A DNA stretch of 64,000 bases from the NCBI GenBank assembly GCA_000328365.1, contig KB302615.1:235742-299741 (forward strand), written 5' to 3'. A program made the position numbers and the translations under genes. This document shows positions 15,601 through 50,670 of the stretch, one piece after another (position 1 is the stretch's first letter; each line of letters begins with the position of its first letter). This DNA is from Capitella teleta. Taxonomy: Eukaryota > Annelida > Polychaeta > Capitellidae. Under the pieces are notes generated by a model, which was given only the letters and a program-made list of their open reading frames with translations, had not been told where the DNA came from and did no database searches.

Positions 15601-17546
15601 CGAATGGCGTTTTTGTCTTTCAGGATGCATGTTCTATGATTTGCTGTTATTTCAAGGCCGTCTACGGTCTTCTCCAACAAACCAACATCATTGCAAGGAA
15701 TAACAATGGATTGGAAGTTCAACGCTTTAATCGCTGAGCCGAACAGGTAAACACACCTAACGCAAGTGTACAACTTAAACATACATGCATGACACTTATA
15801 TGCTACCTGTACATGCCCAATTAGTTTAACAGTATTCACATCCACAATGCAATAAAATCACACGATAATCAAAAGTCCAGCAACTCTGCCACGTGACACG
15901 TGTCCATTCCATAAGACACAAACTGGAAACCAACCCTTGTCTCTTAAAACAGAAGCATCGCCTACTTGAGCGGAATTCAAAGAGAAGAAAAGCCGCCCGG
16001 ACGAAAGTGGCTGTTGAATAATGCAGCTTTCTATAAGGCTGATTAATTTGCGGATAATACGGTGTTCTTTGATGCGATGCTGACCGCTGCCTCGGTCCAC
16101 CATCAATACACATTTCATGCCATCAAACGTTCTTTCGCCGCTGACAGCCAGCGCGATTGCTCGCCATCGTCCTTTCGATTCGAACTGATTAAAAATTTAC
16201 GCAGCCGACACGGGAAGTCTGATCCCGCAAACCGACAGCCATGTTTCTTCATTCCCGGCTAGGAGGACAAAAGGATCCGGCAGATCCGGGAGGAGCAATT
16301 GTCCACACTCGACGTGTCTGGATCACCTTTGCGAAGGACGATGGCCGAGTTTACGGTTGCCTTGGTAACCAAGCGGGTTGTATGTATATAAGCAGAAAGG
16401 TTAAGTGCACGAGGACGACGATAATAATTGCAATGTGAAATCCTCCATTCACCCACAAAACTTCAGTTTCAATGTCGACGCGTACGAAATCTCTCCTCAT
16501 TCGTCTGCAGCGCCCTGGGCAGCATTAGCAATTCACCCAATGGAAGATATTTGACCTCGTTCATTTGAAGATTTTGACGCTGAATTCGCGATTATCGATC
16601 GAGAATAAATCAAGTTGTGGATTGTGCCCTTTAATTCCACATTTTCATAAAATTTTAATAAGGAAAATGATGTTAAAAGTTTACTTGAATGAGTATAGTT
16701 CATAAACTAAAATTGTTTTGTATAATTATATATGTACACCACAGCTTTTGTATGCATGATTTAATTCGATCAACTTTGCATCATCAGTTCGCCACAAGGA
16801 ACACTACTCGCACTTGATTGTTGAATAAATTACTCGTGCATTGCATGGATATTTATAATTGACCCCAATTGAGCAGTGCAGGCAGCGCACTATACAAAAC
16901 AACTTCAAAGCGAATAATAGCATCAGCGCAAATTGAAGATCCCGTAAGAGCATCCGTAATGACTCCGTCAAAGAGATAACCACCCTCCTCGATGACTCAC
17001 TTCCGGTCAGGCAGAACGGTGCGAGACCTGTGAGCGTTCTTCCGGTCACCGTCTTCCGGTTCTCCGCTCATGCCAGAAAGACGAATGTTTGGTCTCAGCG
17101 CAGTCGTTATGAGTATTTCGTGAGATTGGTTTGAAGATGCTGAGAACTCGTCTTGATAAACGGCGCAGAAAAACGGCAAATTAGGCGAGCAAGTCTTGGC
17201 CATTTGCGAGGAGCATCCCGGTGGTCAGCTGTGGTCACCTAGAGGCTCATTCCTCAGCTCCGTAATTGCGCTGCATTTGATTGAATCGGACCAACTTGGG
17301 AATTAACTTGTTGAGTGGTGTGGCCGGTTTATGGTGATGATGAATTCGACGGGTTCCTTCCACGAGTATCCATCTCTGCTTGCCTTAATCCCTCAAAGCG
17401 GAGGAAAGAATCCGGGCCGGGATTAAGATCCTGCAATGGGGCGAGAGGGATTTAACAGGTGTGGAATGGGGAGAGGTTATGTTCTGCTAAGATGAGTGCA
17501 AATGGGCCATGGCACATCTGTCAGTGGGGTGAGGAGTTAGATAAGG

Positions 17547-17590
17547 AGGAGGAGGAGGAGGAGGAGGAAGGGAGAGGGGGAAGGAGGAAG
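17547..17590. repeat. GGA-rich purine microsatellite
   Basis: A run of GGA/GAG units followed by GGGAGAGGGGG purine sequence. It is a simple repeat that produces a spurious Ser/Leu-rich frame on the minus strand. Confidence 0.7.
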
Positions 17591-19712
17591 GAGACAATTT
17601 CTGGTTCTTTTCTGAAGAGGTATATGCGATCCAGGTGAAATCGCTTTCCCTCGTGAAAACTTACGTTAAATTGCAGCAAAGTATGTGCGTAATTTAAACA
17701 TCGTAAATTCATCATTAGATCCTCGACCACAGTCAACTTTGAAGCGTCGCTTCACAACATGTTTATGGCAGCAGAATTATCGCGTTTCATCAACGCAATC
17801 GTATAAACAAACCGCTCATCAACCGCAAATTACCTTGAGTACCTGCCTGGTATTCAGGAGTGTCTGCGTCGAAATATTACATAGGCGCTTTAAAAAAAAC
17901 AGAAATAAATACCCGCCTTGAGATCCATCGCATGCATGCGTTTCTTTCTCATATACATATATAAAGTATACACCTGTGCCCATTCATGCATGCCTGTGTA
18001 TAGTCTTAAGGTATAATATATACAGAGATGCATCATACCGAGTATAGATAAACCGGGGTGACATGAAAGAGCGGTTAACGCCCTCCGCGTGGTTTAGGGC
18101 TGCTAAGAGCGAGGGTTGCGTGTCAAGGAGTCATCCACTCTGATTATGAGGGGAGCCAGAGATGCGTCTCAACTGAGCAGTGAGCAGACGACCGCGTCGT
18201 TCTCATCCGACGCTGATGCATATCCCGGATGCCGTGCGTCATGACCATATGACGACGCCAAATGGAGCTATCTAAATTAATTCTTTTAGACAGAAGTCAT
18301 AAGACGCCTTGAAAGGTCCATATACTGTTGTTAACGATACCTGCGAGCGGAATAACAGAAAAGTTGAGTTTGCGACGCTGCATGAAGCACAAGACCACAA
18401 AAAGCACTGACTGTCTATCCGTGCATGCAGGAGGATGGGGCTCGATCAGCTATGAGCCTCCCTGGATCACTGGGTCTCTCTTGACCCTCTAATGGTTCGC
18501 ATCGAGACCTCTGCGACCTTTAGCGTGGCCCAATACTCATTAGCACGTTCCACTGAAACGGCTTATACTCTCCAATTAATTCAACTTCTGCGCCGACTCT
18601 GGAGCTCCGCCGAGATTGCCGAGTCTGAATGAGAAGTCTTAATGATCTCACCGAGCCATCATCACACAGCCTTCGGAGAAAGATTCCCCCCTTATTACTG
18701 TCGGCTGTCACGAGTTTTCGCTGACTCGTGTGTAGGGCGGAACAATGTGACTGTTACCAGGTCAGCTTACACAATGGATGAGACATAAAGTGCTGTTGAC
18801 ACGTGCTCAAGATTTCTATCTCGCTATATTTCTCATGTTTCTCCTCCTCTTCTCTTTTCCTGAGCAGTTTTTTTTTTTCGAATTTTGCGCTCGTTGAAAG
18901 GTGCGCACACCTGGCCGAGTTGTTATTGACTGGTGTTGCTGATTGATCAATTTGAAAGATCAGAGACTGGTTTGATTGAGTCAAGAAGCGACGCCACGCG
19001 CGGGCAACTACCTAGATCCAATTTTTCAAAATTTGATTACTCGAGTTTCTAATTTCAGACGTATGGAGGCGTGGCTTACGTTAATTTTGAGGTGGAAGTG
19101 TGCGAAATATTACAGCGCAAACAGGTTAATTAACTGGTTAACTTGTTGATTTTCTTTGATACTTTCTTATGCTCATCGTCCTAAGCCGGTTGCGTTGAAG
19201 AGTCAGTTATTTTTATATATATTTTTATATATATTTTTTGAACATATATATTCGGATGATTTGATCTGAACTGTTCCCCGTGTTTTCGTGAAATAAAAAA
19301 CACTCATTCTTTATTCATTCGATTGGGATAAAGTTTTCAGTTTAAGTTAAGTTACTCTTTTTCAGTTTGAACCAACTGCTGCATACTGTAATTACTTTGA
19401 TGTATCGCCATCTGCAAATACAATACAACACTCTCCATGAATGAATAGTGGTGGATTGCGCTATACCATCCATATTCCCTCACGAGCAGAGCGTCCTGGT
19501 GGCGTCATACTATGAATGTAATCTAGTATAGTATATTATTATCTACACAAAATTCAATTACTTGCCGATATCCAACTGTATTGCTTGTATGTACATATAT
19601 GTACATATAAGGTCACGATTACGGCAAACTGGAGAGCTACTAGTCCTTACCGGAAGACGTTCGACATACGGCTCGTAATACATGTAGTTGCGGCGCAAAA
19701 CGAGCACTGAAC

Positions 19713-19748
19713 AAAAAAAAAAAAAAAAAAAAAAAAAAACAAAAAAAA
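19713..19748. repeat. Poly(A) tract
   Basis: Twenty-seven consecutive A bases (19713-19739) and, after one C, eight more. No retroelement body is recognisable immediately 5' of it, so it is listed as a homopolymer only. Confidence 0.7.
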
Positions 19749-20402
19749 CCCACTCATCAACACACCAACAATTTGCTCTAGAAATAATGACAGCACATGC
19801 CTCCAAATTAATTTTCATTCTATGCCATGTTTGTATAATTACTAGGTGTACTTCATACACAAAGTGGCGTATAAGACTCCTTTGCGAATCGAACGATTCC
19901 CAAATCCTGTGTATAAAAGGATATCGCAAACCTATCTTGAGTTACGCATTCAAGAGATTACGGCATTGTATTTGTGTGGCAATTTAAGAACATGATCCTT
20001 CTCAGTTTACTCTTCTTATAGTCGGAGGTGCATCAGTTTATCTCTTATTTGGTGTGAGTGTGTCATGCGCATTTGAATAGTATCGCAATAAATGCGCAAC
20101 ATTAATGTTATGAAACTAACTAAAAGAAATCAATCAGGTGTATCGCATACACTTGTCTCATACACACAATGGAATAATTATCCAGCTTGAAATAAATGTA
20201 TCCACCCGTTCAATACATTGGCTTCGTCTTGGCTCGTCATCTCGTCTATAGTGCATGCTATATCTTGACTTTCTTGTGGAGTATGAATTCAATAATGACG
20301 TGTGAGTCTTTATAGTTTTCCCAGGGCTAACTCTTTTATTTACGATTCGTTTATAAGTAAATTATACGTTAACGCACCCCGAGTGCTTTGTGTGGTCATA
20401 CC

Positions 20403-20662
20403 ATTCACTTGTTCCCTGGTCATATATATAATGACACAGGCACACACCGATGACAGGTATGTGATATCTCATTGGCTGCTATTTATAGTAACATTTAGCC
20501 AACTGCATGGTCGTATTCAGCAAATATTGTGAATTCATTTTCCCTCGCCTCGCCTTGTGAGCCATCTTGGGAATTCCGAGTGACGTCATGTGAAATCGAG
20601 TGAAATGGATGTACCAAAACAGGGGTGATTTTCAATCGGTGTGTGCCGGTGCTACTTTTCAG
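20403..20662. repeat. Dispersed repeat, copy 1 (about 260 bp)
   Basis: This segment is repeated in the same orientation at 52606-52857. Shared landmarks in order are CATATATATAA, CACACACCGATGAC, ATCTCATTG, TAGTAACATTTAG, TGTGAATTCATTTTC, CCTTGTGAGCCATCTTG, ATTCCGAGTGACGTCATGTG, GATGTACCAAAA and ATCGGTGTGTGCCGGTGC. The inner ends are inverted repeats (GCACACACCGAT near the start, ATCGGTGTGTGC near the end), suggesting a DNA-transposon-derived MITE. Identity by eye is around 85%. No coding potential is seen. Confidence 0.8.
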
Positions 20663-20763
20663 TAGCGCCCGAGACCAGTGAAGAGATACCATAGACGTGT
20701 ATCACACTGGCATTTAAAGGAAAGAATATATTCGCACAAATGTAAATCATTCTTAGAAGACGT

Positions 20764-20769
20764 TTTATT
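20764..20769 (-). terminator. Candidate EBF poly(A) signal
   Basis: AATAAA on the minus strand, about 1.14 kb after the EBF stop codon. The intervening sequence is A/T-rich and non-coding. Other signals are possible. Confidence 0.35.
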
Positions 20770-21232
20770 CATCATACATTAAATGAAACAGAAAAATAAT
20801 CAGAAAAGAACAAAGTACAAAAATTCCCCATTCTCCCACGCGTGGCATCAAAGCGAACACTCATGAATCAATCGTCGATTTCACAAAATTACAGCATTCA
20901 TTTTGTAATGCAGAGAGAAAAATAAGAATTGAGTAAAAAAAATTAACAGAAAAACAACCTGCTATGCTTCCATCAATTTGGCGTTCCCTTTGTAACCGGA
21001 TGATGACGTCAGAACTTGAAAACTGATGCTGTAGAACGCCTCATCAAAATTTGTAACGAATCGGTTAAATTATCATTGAGCTTTTTCGCAAAGGGATCAT
21101 AATTCAGACGTACACTTGAGACAGAAGACAATAGAAACGAAACACACTTTTGCAAGAATTCTCAACAATGAACGCGCTACGGTATTTTATATCTGTACAA
21201 TTCATATCTTGACTAGAAAGAGGCATCCTAGG

Positions 21233-21235
<3 letters not shown>

Positions 21236-21270
<35 letters not shown>
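21236..21270. repeat. Poly(A)35 tract (poly-T on the EBF strand)
   Basis: Thirty-five consecutive A bases on the plus strand within the presumed EBF 3' UTR. Confidence 0.8.
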
Positions 21271-21278
<8 letters not shown>

Positions 21279-21905
21279 AAACAGAAAAAAACCCCATTTG
21301 AAAACAATAAATAATTCATTCACTCATTATACTCAACTATGCAACCAAATTTGACCTATATAATTATGTCAGTAATGATGCTGGAGGAAGAAAAAAAAAA
21401 AAAAAAAAGAAAAAAAAGAAGAAGAAGAAGAACAATTGCACCACGTGAACGATAAATAAGAATCGAGGGCTGTGCGCATGTCCATCCGCAATACACGAAT
21501 GGAGAAATTAACACAAAGGAGAAAAGAAATAGAGAGGGAGAGAGAGAGAAAATCCCGACGTAGTAATAATTTATAGAAATTAATAATAAATAAATGGAAA
21601 AAAAATGTTGAATTAAATGCAGATGATGAAATTGACGCAGTACGAATACACAGCGAGTACATATGACGTATTGTTCGAGAGAGGAGGGGACTTTAAAGAA
21701 GAAGAAGACGGGATGATTAAAGAAATTGAGAAATGCATTCAAAGATGATCTTCAGAAAAACACAGAAGTGAAAATAGATATTTTGAACAGAGATCTTTGG
21801 TATCGCGTTCATATAAAGATTGTTTTAAAAGATTTCAAACTGTATACACACACTCCTTAACATTGCACATAGGCTGCCTTTAACACAGTGACGTCATACT
21901 CGGAA

Positions 21906-43313
<21,408 letters not shown>

Positions 43314-43900
43314 GGCGACGTCGTCTCTGGAGGATGAATTCACACTCTGTTTGCTGACGACGACGAATAATCCGCGAAATGAATTAAGTCGACGTAGGCT
43401 CAGTCAGCATATCTCAAGAAGCACACTATGATAATTTTTTTTTTTTTCGTGACTTGTTGATTGAGATCACACCCGTAACGAGGGAGCAGCGTGTGTTGTA
43501 CGGAGCAGAGCTGTGAGACGCTCTACGCCAATGTCCTCGCTTCCACGGAGACCTCGAATTGGTGACAAAACGGATAAAATTTCTAGCAGCCGAGAGACAA
43601 ATCACGAAGAGAGGATGCCAGATGCAGTGGTCAGATGATTCTCATGGGTGAAGCTTTTTGTGCGCCCAAATCTCCCACCGCGCCTCTCCGCCTATCTTCG
43701 CCGCCATAGGCACTCCGGGTGGCGCATTGACCAATCAGCGCGCCGCTATGGTCTCATGAATAAATAATGGCCGATCCCAGAGGCTCAGAGGGGCGTGGCT
43801 TGTGAGGGCCTCTGAGCCAATCAGCGACGCGGCATACGGAGAAGGGTTCGTAAGGGAAAATAAAGGGGTCTGTAAGCCTATCAGCATGTGGAGAGTAAGT
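43314..43900 (-). promoter_or_regulatory. Probable EBF promoter and 5' UTR region
   Basis: Immediately upstream of the EBF start codon on the minus strand. It contains CCAATCAGCG twice (43731-43740 and 43817-43826, plus-strand reading) and a relative, CCTATCAGC, near 43877. These CCAAT-type boxes are about 86 bp apart and lie 0.4-0.6 kb from the ATG, in a GC-rich setting. The transcription start is not determinable from sequence. Confidence 0.45.
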
Positions 43901-46900
43901 TATCTGCGGGTGGCTGTCTTATGCGAGCAATCGTCGACATACTCAGACGTTTCTGCTCGGTTAGAAGCAGAGTCGACGGGAGGTCTGCCTTATGACAGGG
44001 ATTCTAGCATCTGGCGAGGGAGGCGATTGGCAATGGGAAGGGGTAAAAGGGAATAGGCACAGAAATGGGCGGCGGAAGCAGAGGGTACATTGGGAAGGGG
44101 AAAATAGGGAAGTGACGTCATCGTGACCTTGCAGAGAAAAAAAAGGTGAAGCTCTTGATGAAGATGATGAAATGGATACGAGTAGACTGTTTTATTTGTG
44201 TATTACATGATGATGTCCCTAATAATGACGATAAACTAATGAGAAAGGTGTGAATGGCCCATACCATATACATGGTCAAATCACAAGTATACACTGCATT
44301 ATAAAATATACAAGAAAGAAGAAATATGTGGGAAATAAGGTTGATGACTTGCTTCGATTTCGTCATTACGATGTGTGTAGCACGGTGGCCTTGCGTCAAC
44401 CATGCGCAAAATCAAACAAAAGCTCCGTTTGTTCATTTGTTAGACACGATGCATTCGGACTTCTGAGAGATGAGAGTCACGTGATCGCAGGTGCAAAAGT
44501 TATCAAAGGAGTTGATGCGTTACCAATGTACAAATTAATCCAATAATAATTAAGTCATTCCCTGGTGATTATGGCCGGCCTCTGTGGTCATCATTGCATC
44601 GGTCATTTCGCTGACCACGCGCCGTTTGAACTCTCTCGTGTACGGAGCATAACCGAAGTCATTGGCTGTGATCTCTGCTCTGATTACCTCCATTCGCACG
44701 ATGACGTCACGCGTCCAATACTCGGAGGGCCACGGGTCAGTGATTGAACACGAGAGCGCAATAAGAACAACCGCGTACATATCTGCACAGCTGCGGTTCT
44801 CATGTTGTTTGTCTATACATCTAAATCTTTATATTAATCGTTGAGTTCAGTTCCCTTCTTCTGGGAACATCTCACCAATGTTCGCCCATCACCAGGATGT
44901 CTCTCCTCGTTCTCAATCACATCTCGTCCAATGTCTCACCCTCTCTCTCTCTCTCTCTGTGGAATATCTCATAAATCTACCTTTCTCGTGTAATCACTTT
45001 CCATGTTTACCTCGTAATATATATATATATTTTTTCTTTCAACACACTATAATCATGCCATAGTGCAATGCTACTAAAACATAGTATACTCTTGCTTTTT
45101 CTCATACTACACCATAATTATGAGGATGTATCCACCTGAACCAGTGCATACACTCATTATTCTCAATATGCAAATCCATATAACACACTTTCAATCATAT
45201 GTTCCCATGTATACATGTATAATTGTATATAGTAGAATGTTTACACAACAATGCGTACATTTCCTATACATGCATATTCACTTCTCTCAACGGTGTCTTT
45301 CACCATCGGTGTGGACGCAAGGTTTAATCAGGCAGAGGTCAGAAATAAATAAACGTTTTAACACCTTAGAAAACAGACAAATGTCGATTTATTCAATCGT
45401 CAAAAGCTGCAAACAAAAGACGATTCGCATCCTACGGCCAGACGTGCGAATTACGACACAGAGTATTAGAAGAGGATTTTCAAGTCGACTGCTTCGTTAT
45501 GTGGAGAGGAAATCTCCAACACTAGTTGACACATCCCCACGTGTTTTGTAAATTATAATTATATCTGATTAATTACTTAATTTAGTTAAACAAATGGAAG
45601 TTAAATTAGTTAAATTATAAAAAGATTAACACTGTGCTACTGACACACGTGAATTTTAGGATCGGAATTCAAATATACTACGTTCATGACCAGTATGTTC
45701 AAATGTGTGTACGTTATCAACAGAGTGCAGGTGTACCTACACGAGATCCGTACACTGAGGTGTCACAGCGCTATCACAAACGCACAATCGCTGTGACAGT
45801 AACGAGTCACGCATGCGCAATCGAGGTAATCTGCATCTTTATCGAGGGTTTGCCGACATCCCGTCGTCGTGTCGTCGGTCTCCAACCGATTCCACTCAGG
45901 TGGCGTAACAAAAATTCCAGGAATCCTTCTCGGAACGGCAAAGTTTATGCATAACAGCAGCTGAAGAATATACATCAACCGAGTGATAGCATATTTTTAA
46001 AAGTGAAACTTAGCTAAACTTTCACAGATTCAGATGTCAGATTCAATTTTGAAAAGGTCGATTGTAATAGAATTAAAACCTATAAATTATGCCTGAACAG
46101 ATTGACGGTAGATTCAAGCAGACCGAATGTTTTCCGGAGCCAAGTCCCGCTGGGCTGTCAGCATAATATGGTGTTGTTTTCTAAGCGTTCTTTTTAGATC
46201 TAATTGAGGGTTGAGCGATCCAGGAGGCGGAGGTAGGCGGGCGATCGGCTTACCTTCCCCAGCAGGTCGCTGAAGAGGATCGCCAGATGAACGCTGAACA
46301 CCGCTTAATGACCTGTTTAAATCGCCATTAAGTCAAGTGGATAATTGGCTGAACTCCAGGTATTCAATCCGGGATAACACTGAGCATACAGGGTGGGAAA
46401 GATCCCGATGGAGAGGAGGAAGGGAAGAGGAAATGTATGATGTTATTGATGCATGCATTGTGGGTAATTTTATACGGGAATATTGCTTTGTTTTGCATTT
46501 TGGTTTTATTCAACACGTGTGTGTTGAAAGAAAGACTGCAATTATTTAGTAATTCGCGAGTATAATGGCGATGAATATTCGAATCGTGAAAAACCGCTAT
46601 TTGTGAGGGCCCTATATGAAATGCATGCCTATACGAAATATAGGGTGGCGTGAAGAGAAAGGAAATAGAACATAGATTTTTTTCATCTTTTGATCATTGC
46701 ATTTTAATTATTTCATCCAAATTACATGTAAAATTGCAAAATTATCACCAAGGTTCAAATTGGCCGATGAAAGGAAATTGCAGGCAACAGAACGAAATCG
46801 ACACATTCAGCACGATCAAACGAAACATATATAAATATTAACCGAATCGGTTAAAAGGGAAGTTAATAGTGACTAATCGATTCGTCTTTCAAAACACTCG

Positions 46901-48843
46901 GAAATGTTGACTTAAGCCACCGCCTCTTGAACTTTGATCGCTCTTGCTCAACATACGGGATGGCTAATTTGGACAATTAATTAGCCGCTAATTATCTCTC
47001 TTACAGTGTCGGTCTCATTTCCTCAAATACCTTCCATCAGGGTCAAACACGCGTTCATAACGAAGAGAAGGTTTTCCGCTCGGACAACCAGGAAAAGCGC
47101 GGGAAAGATTCATCCGCGTGTCGCTTCACACCTTTTGCTCTTTGTTGTGCATCCGCAGGGATCTGCTTTCTCTGCTGACCCGTGCGTTGATTATAACAAC
47201 TCATTAAAAGGGAAAATATTTGTGCTTCACTGAGGCGAGAGGGATCGGGCTTATTTCACGACAGGTTCTCTCCGAACCCCTGCTGCTTTGAAGGGCAGGC
47301 CCCACACCAGAAATTAGCCCACCAGATGCTGGCGACACTTGCGCGCTCGTTTTTAAAATCGCATGCCAGCCAACAGATGACAGCATCATGTATGGCGAAG
47401 GCAATATGGCGCTTATTTTGATTGTATACAAGTACATGCTGCAATAAATATATCAGTTTTCATTTTATTTGACAGAGATCAGAATCCTCAGATTAAAAGG
47501 TGTCATGTATGTTTTGAGGAAATTATTGCACAGGGGGGGGTGGGGGGGGCGGGATAAAATTAAAAAAGAGCAAAAATTCATTCATTGGCTTTGTGATGAT
47601 GCTTACAGTACACCATATCTGCATTTGTTGCAATGCTCGTAATTACTGACAGACATAACTCAGTTGAAATGCTATCTGTGCAGCCGCAATTCTGACCCCA
47701 TGACCCGGCCATCCGAAGCATGCAACTCGACGCACGATTCCATTTCATCTCGCTGCAATGGACAGATACTTGCGACGCTGTCCTTATCGCTGTGAGCCAC
47801 GCGCATTCCCCATCACTTGGCGTCCGTGTGCCAACATATGCCGTAACAAGTCATCCCTTGACCTTCTGACCCCAACAGACAAAGAGGTCACCAGAAAAGG
47901 TCAGAATTAAACGCAAGGGACGCCTGACTTGATGCCCGGCCCCTCCCCCGTCAGTCAGCCTCTCTGTACTTCGTGCTCTGAGTCGGAAAATAACATCAAC
48001 TTCATATTTTCTACGCAATTGCACCAGGACGCAGTGCTGCGTGCGCACAGCCGCAAGCCTCGTCGCGTACAGGTCGACCCGATGAGAACCCTGCTCGTCG
48101 TTTTGTAACAAAAACACATTTCAATCACGGAGACCGGTTTAATGAAGTGTGAATTGTCATTAGAGTGAGCGTGGATCCTGGAAATGGATCCGCAGGCCCT
48201 TGTAGGATTGCCACAAAAGGAGAACATTTGGTCAATATTCATAAAAACCGACTGATGCATTCATAGCGGCGACGTTCCAAGAATAAGAATACAGCGCCAA
48301 GATGCAAACAAAAGAAGCAGTTGCTAGGGGCGATGAAGGCTTCGCTCGGATACGATCGGATAATCTTCTGATTCCACGATGCTTATCCCCCGCGTGCGTC
48401 AGCTAATGTCGCGAAACGTTCTGGAAATAGCCGCAGCGGCATTTTCTTATGCTTGACACACGACTTGGTTAATAGACTTATAGCCGAGAACTTAATTCAC
48501 TTGCGTTGTTTGAAAGGTTCGCTTCGTTTATCTGATTTAAGTCAATTGATTGAAGGGATTGTTTGGTATAGAAGCTGAATGGATAACAAACTGTTTTATG
48601 GTAGTTTACTCAAATATTTTGTTTTATTTTAAATTAAATTGAATTCCGTTGCCTTTTTATTTATTTTTCCTTTGTTGCATTCAATCCGGTTAAGCAGCAC
48701 ACATTAATTAACTTAGTTAATTCATTGTGTTAATTGGTTGAAGATTCTATAGTCAGTTATCAAATAGCGTCCTCAATTTGAACCCCCGAACCATGTCACT
48801 AATATGTCCATCTCCACATCTGCACCGTATGCTATAGTCAATT

Positions 48844-48880
<37 letters not shown>

Positions 48881-49374
48881 ACCACTAACCCAGAATGTGA
48901 CTCAGCCAAAGTGCCCTTTAAGCTGATCCCCCCCCCCCCATTTCTCCCCAAACCTCATACTGGGTTTGGTTATTTTCTGGGCTATTTGTGATTATCGATG
49001 TTATTAAGGTCGGCAGCCATAATTCCAAGATGTCACAGAGGAAAAAGAAACAACAATGATAAATATGTTCCATGACAATGAACTTGAAAGAAATTCTGAG
49101 TAAGAATTCTCGGCCTTTTTTAAAATGCACAAGAAACTCACCGGTTCACGCAGAATGAATTGCGTTGAAGAAATTCAGCCTCGATGGAATAATTAAAACC
49201 ACATGCGCACAATTGCATGCAAGGCACATCGCTCAGTCTTATAGAAAGAAAATTTAAATTTATCAAATTTCTAGTTTACACAAGTGAACCATTTATGGAT
49301 TGTGAAACGGGAAAGAGGAGGGGAGGTTGAATTATCTAATTATGTTTACATGTATATGTTTATATTTATGGTTA
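43901..49374. other. Gene-free upstream flank of EBF
   Basis: About 5.5 kb without recognised exons. It holds a (CT)9 run at 44941-44958, A/T-rich stretches, some CpG-rich patches (about 46.1-46.4 and 47.6-48.4 kb) and a 34-base A run at 48845-48878. Its open frames (for example 45120-45551) show no known domain and look spurious. Confidence 0.4.
48845..48878. repeat. Poly(A)34 tract
   Basis: Thirty-four consecutive A bases. No retroelement is recognised on either side. Confidence 0.75.
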
Positions 49375-50670
49375 TACACGAGAGTTGTTCGAAAACTTTG
49401 GGGTCTAAAAATAGAACGCGCAAAACTAGTAGACACGTGACATTTGGAGGTTATAGAAAGGAGAATTATTCACAAGGCAACACGTGTCTTTTCTTATTTC
49501 CCTGACATAACTAGTTTCTGATTAAGCGTACTTCTATTGACATCATTGTCAAAGCCTCATTCTGAGTGAAAAGCGTTTGATTTGTGGGCCTCATATAACA
49601 CTTTTTTTGTATCATCTAATCGCCGATTTTTGTTGAGTACACTTTTTTATCTATTGGCATTGTTGTGGTAAAATTTAATGGAATTTTGTCAACGACAAAT
49701 CTACCTAGCATGGAAATTGCGCTATGATTAAAAAATCCCGCCCCATTTTTCATCATTCCATGATGATTTCCACCAAATGGCCACGCAGCCATTAAAAATA
49801 ATTATTTCGCAACATATGTTAAATATTTGTATTATATGAAAACAGATGCATATTTGAGGCATCTGTTGCTGCCTCAAAATTTTGCCTGATGAATTTGCTG
49901 ATGATTTAGTTTACTATATGCCACTATACACATGTGTCTGAATGAATATTTTCGAGAGACAAAATATTGACCGTACCCATATATTTAGGCACAAATATGG
50001 ATAATTTTATCACTCTATTTTAAAAATTATGTAATATTTACATTACTAATATAATACTGCAATATCTCAATGAAGGAATAAATGGTGCTTTTTTTTGGGG
50101 AAAATAAAATTTTACTGAAACGTAAAACGTGTTGCGAAGCGGGCTTTTACGGAACCGTCACACCTGCTAAGGATTTAAAAGTTTCAATAAAAAACATGCA
50201 ATTAACATAAAAATATGTTTGTCAAAATTTTTTATATGTAATTCACTTCATGTTTCCTCGTTCCATCAGTGTTTAATCACCAGAAGACACATAAATGTAT
50301 ATGCCAGTAATAGTGCTCTTTTCTGGGCCTCATTTGACCCTTTTATAACAATTTCATCAAAATATTACAAATACATATATTTGTTATTGATTTGATGCGT
50401 TTATGAGGAAAATATCAAAGATATCCGTTGAAGACTAATAGTCTAAAATCGATTTTAAATTAGCGCGTAAATCAAAAGTCTCTGGTGCCATTTTTTTCGA
50501 AATGATGACCCCTGCTTCACTCAAATTGGCACTAGAGGTGATCACGTGACTTTCTTGGAAATTCAATGATTGTAATTTTTATCTGAAAAGCTAACCCATA
50601 TTCAAGCAAAATTTCAACTTGATAACGCGTTCTGTTTTAGGCCGAGAACTTTTCAAACAAGCCTCGTATA
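49375..50670. mobile_element. Mariner-like element, non-autonomous or decayed
   Basis: The left end reads TATACACGAGAGTTGTTCGA then AAACTTTGGGGTCTAAAA. The reverse complement of the right end reads TATACGAGGCTTGTTTGAAA then AGTTCTCGGCCTAAAA. These are related terminal inverted repeats with one 2-bp gap, of the type seen in mariner elements, with a TA at the outer border. The size, about 1.3 kb, equals a full mariner. However, I find no transposase hallmarks (HDNARPH, DLAPSDY) in any frame, and the interior is A/T-rich. A short internal repeat GGGCCTCAT-x2-(A/G)AC-x-CTTTT occurs near 49588 and 50331. Confidence 0.5.

Larger units (their letters stand above)
9635..20402. other. Gene-free stretch downstream of EBF, left part
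   Basis: About 10.8 kb with no recognisable exon. Base composition changes along it: A/T-rich to about 11 kb, then patches of CpG-rich sequence (notably about 12.9-14.6 kb and 17-18.7 kb), then A/T-rich again with a 27-base A run at 19713-19739. The open frames present are short, use frequent alternative starts and match nothing I know. Flanks of developmental transcription-factor genes commonly hold enhancers; that is the likeliest content, but no individual element can be defined from one sequence. Confidence 0.4.
20663..21905 (-). other. Probable EBF 3' UTR with A-runs
   Basis: This lies directly downstream of the EBF stop codon on the minus strand. The plus strand is rich in A runs (35 A at 21236-21270, and A/GAA runs at 21391-21430), so the transcript would carry long U tracts. 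A minus-strand AATAAA (plus TTTATT, 20764-20769) marks a plausible 3' end, giving a UTR of about 1.1 kb. No other exon is recognised here. Assignment is by position. Confidence 0.45.

Noticed and set aside
19713-19748. Poly(A) tract as the tail of a retroposed gene copy
   Set aside because: The sequence 5' of it has no coding or SINE features and no flanking target duplication was found.
45120-45551. 143-codon open frame as a gene
   Set aside because: No recognisable domain, no splice or codon support, and A/T-rich low-complexity sequence; it looks spurious.
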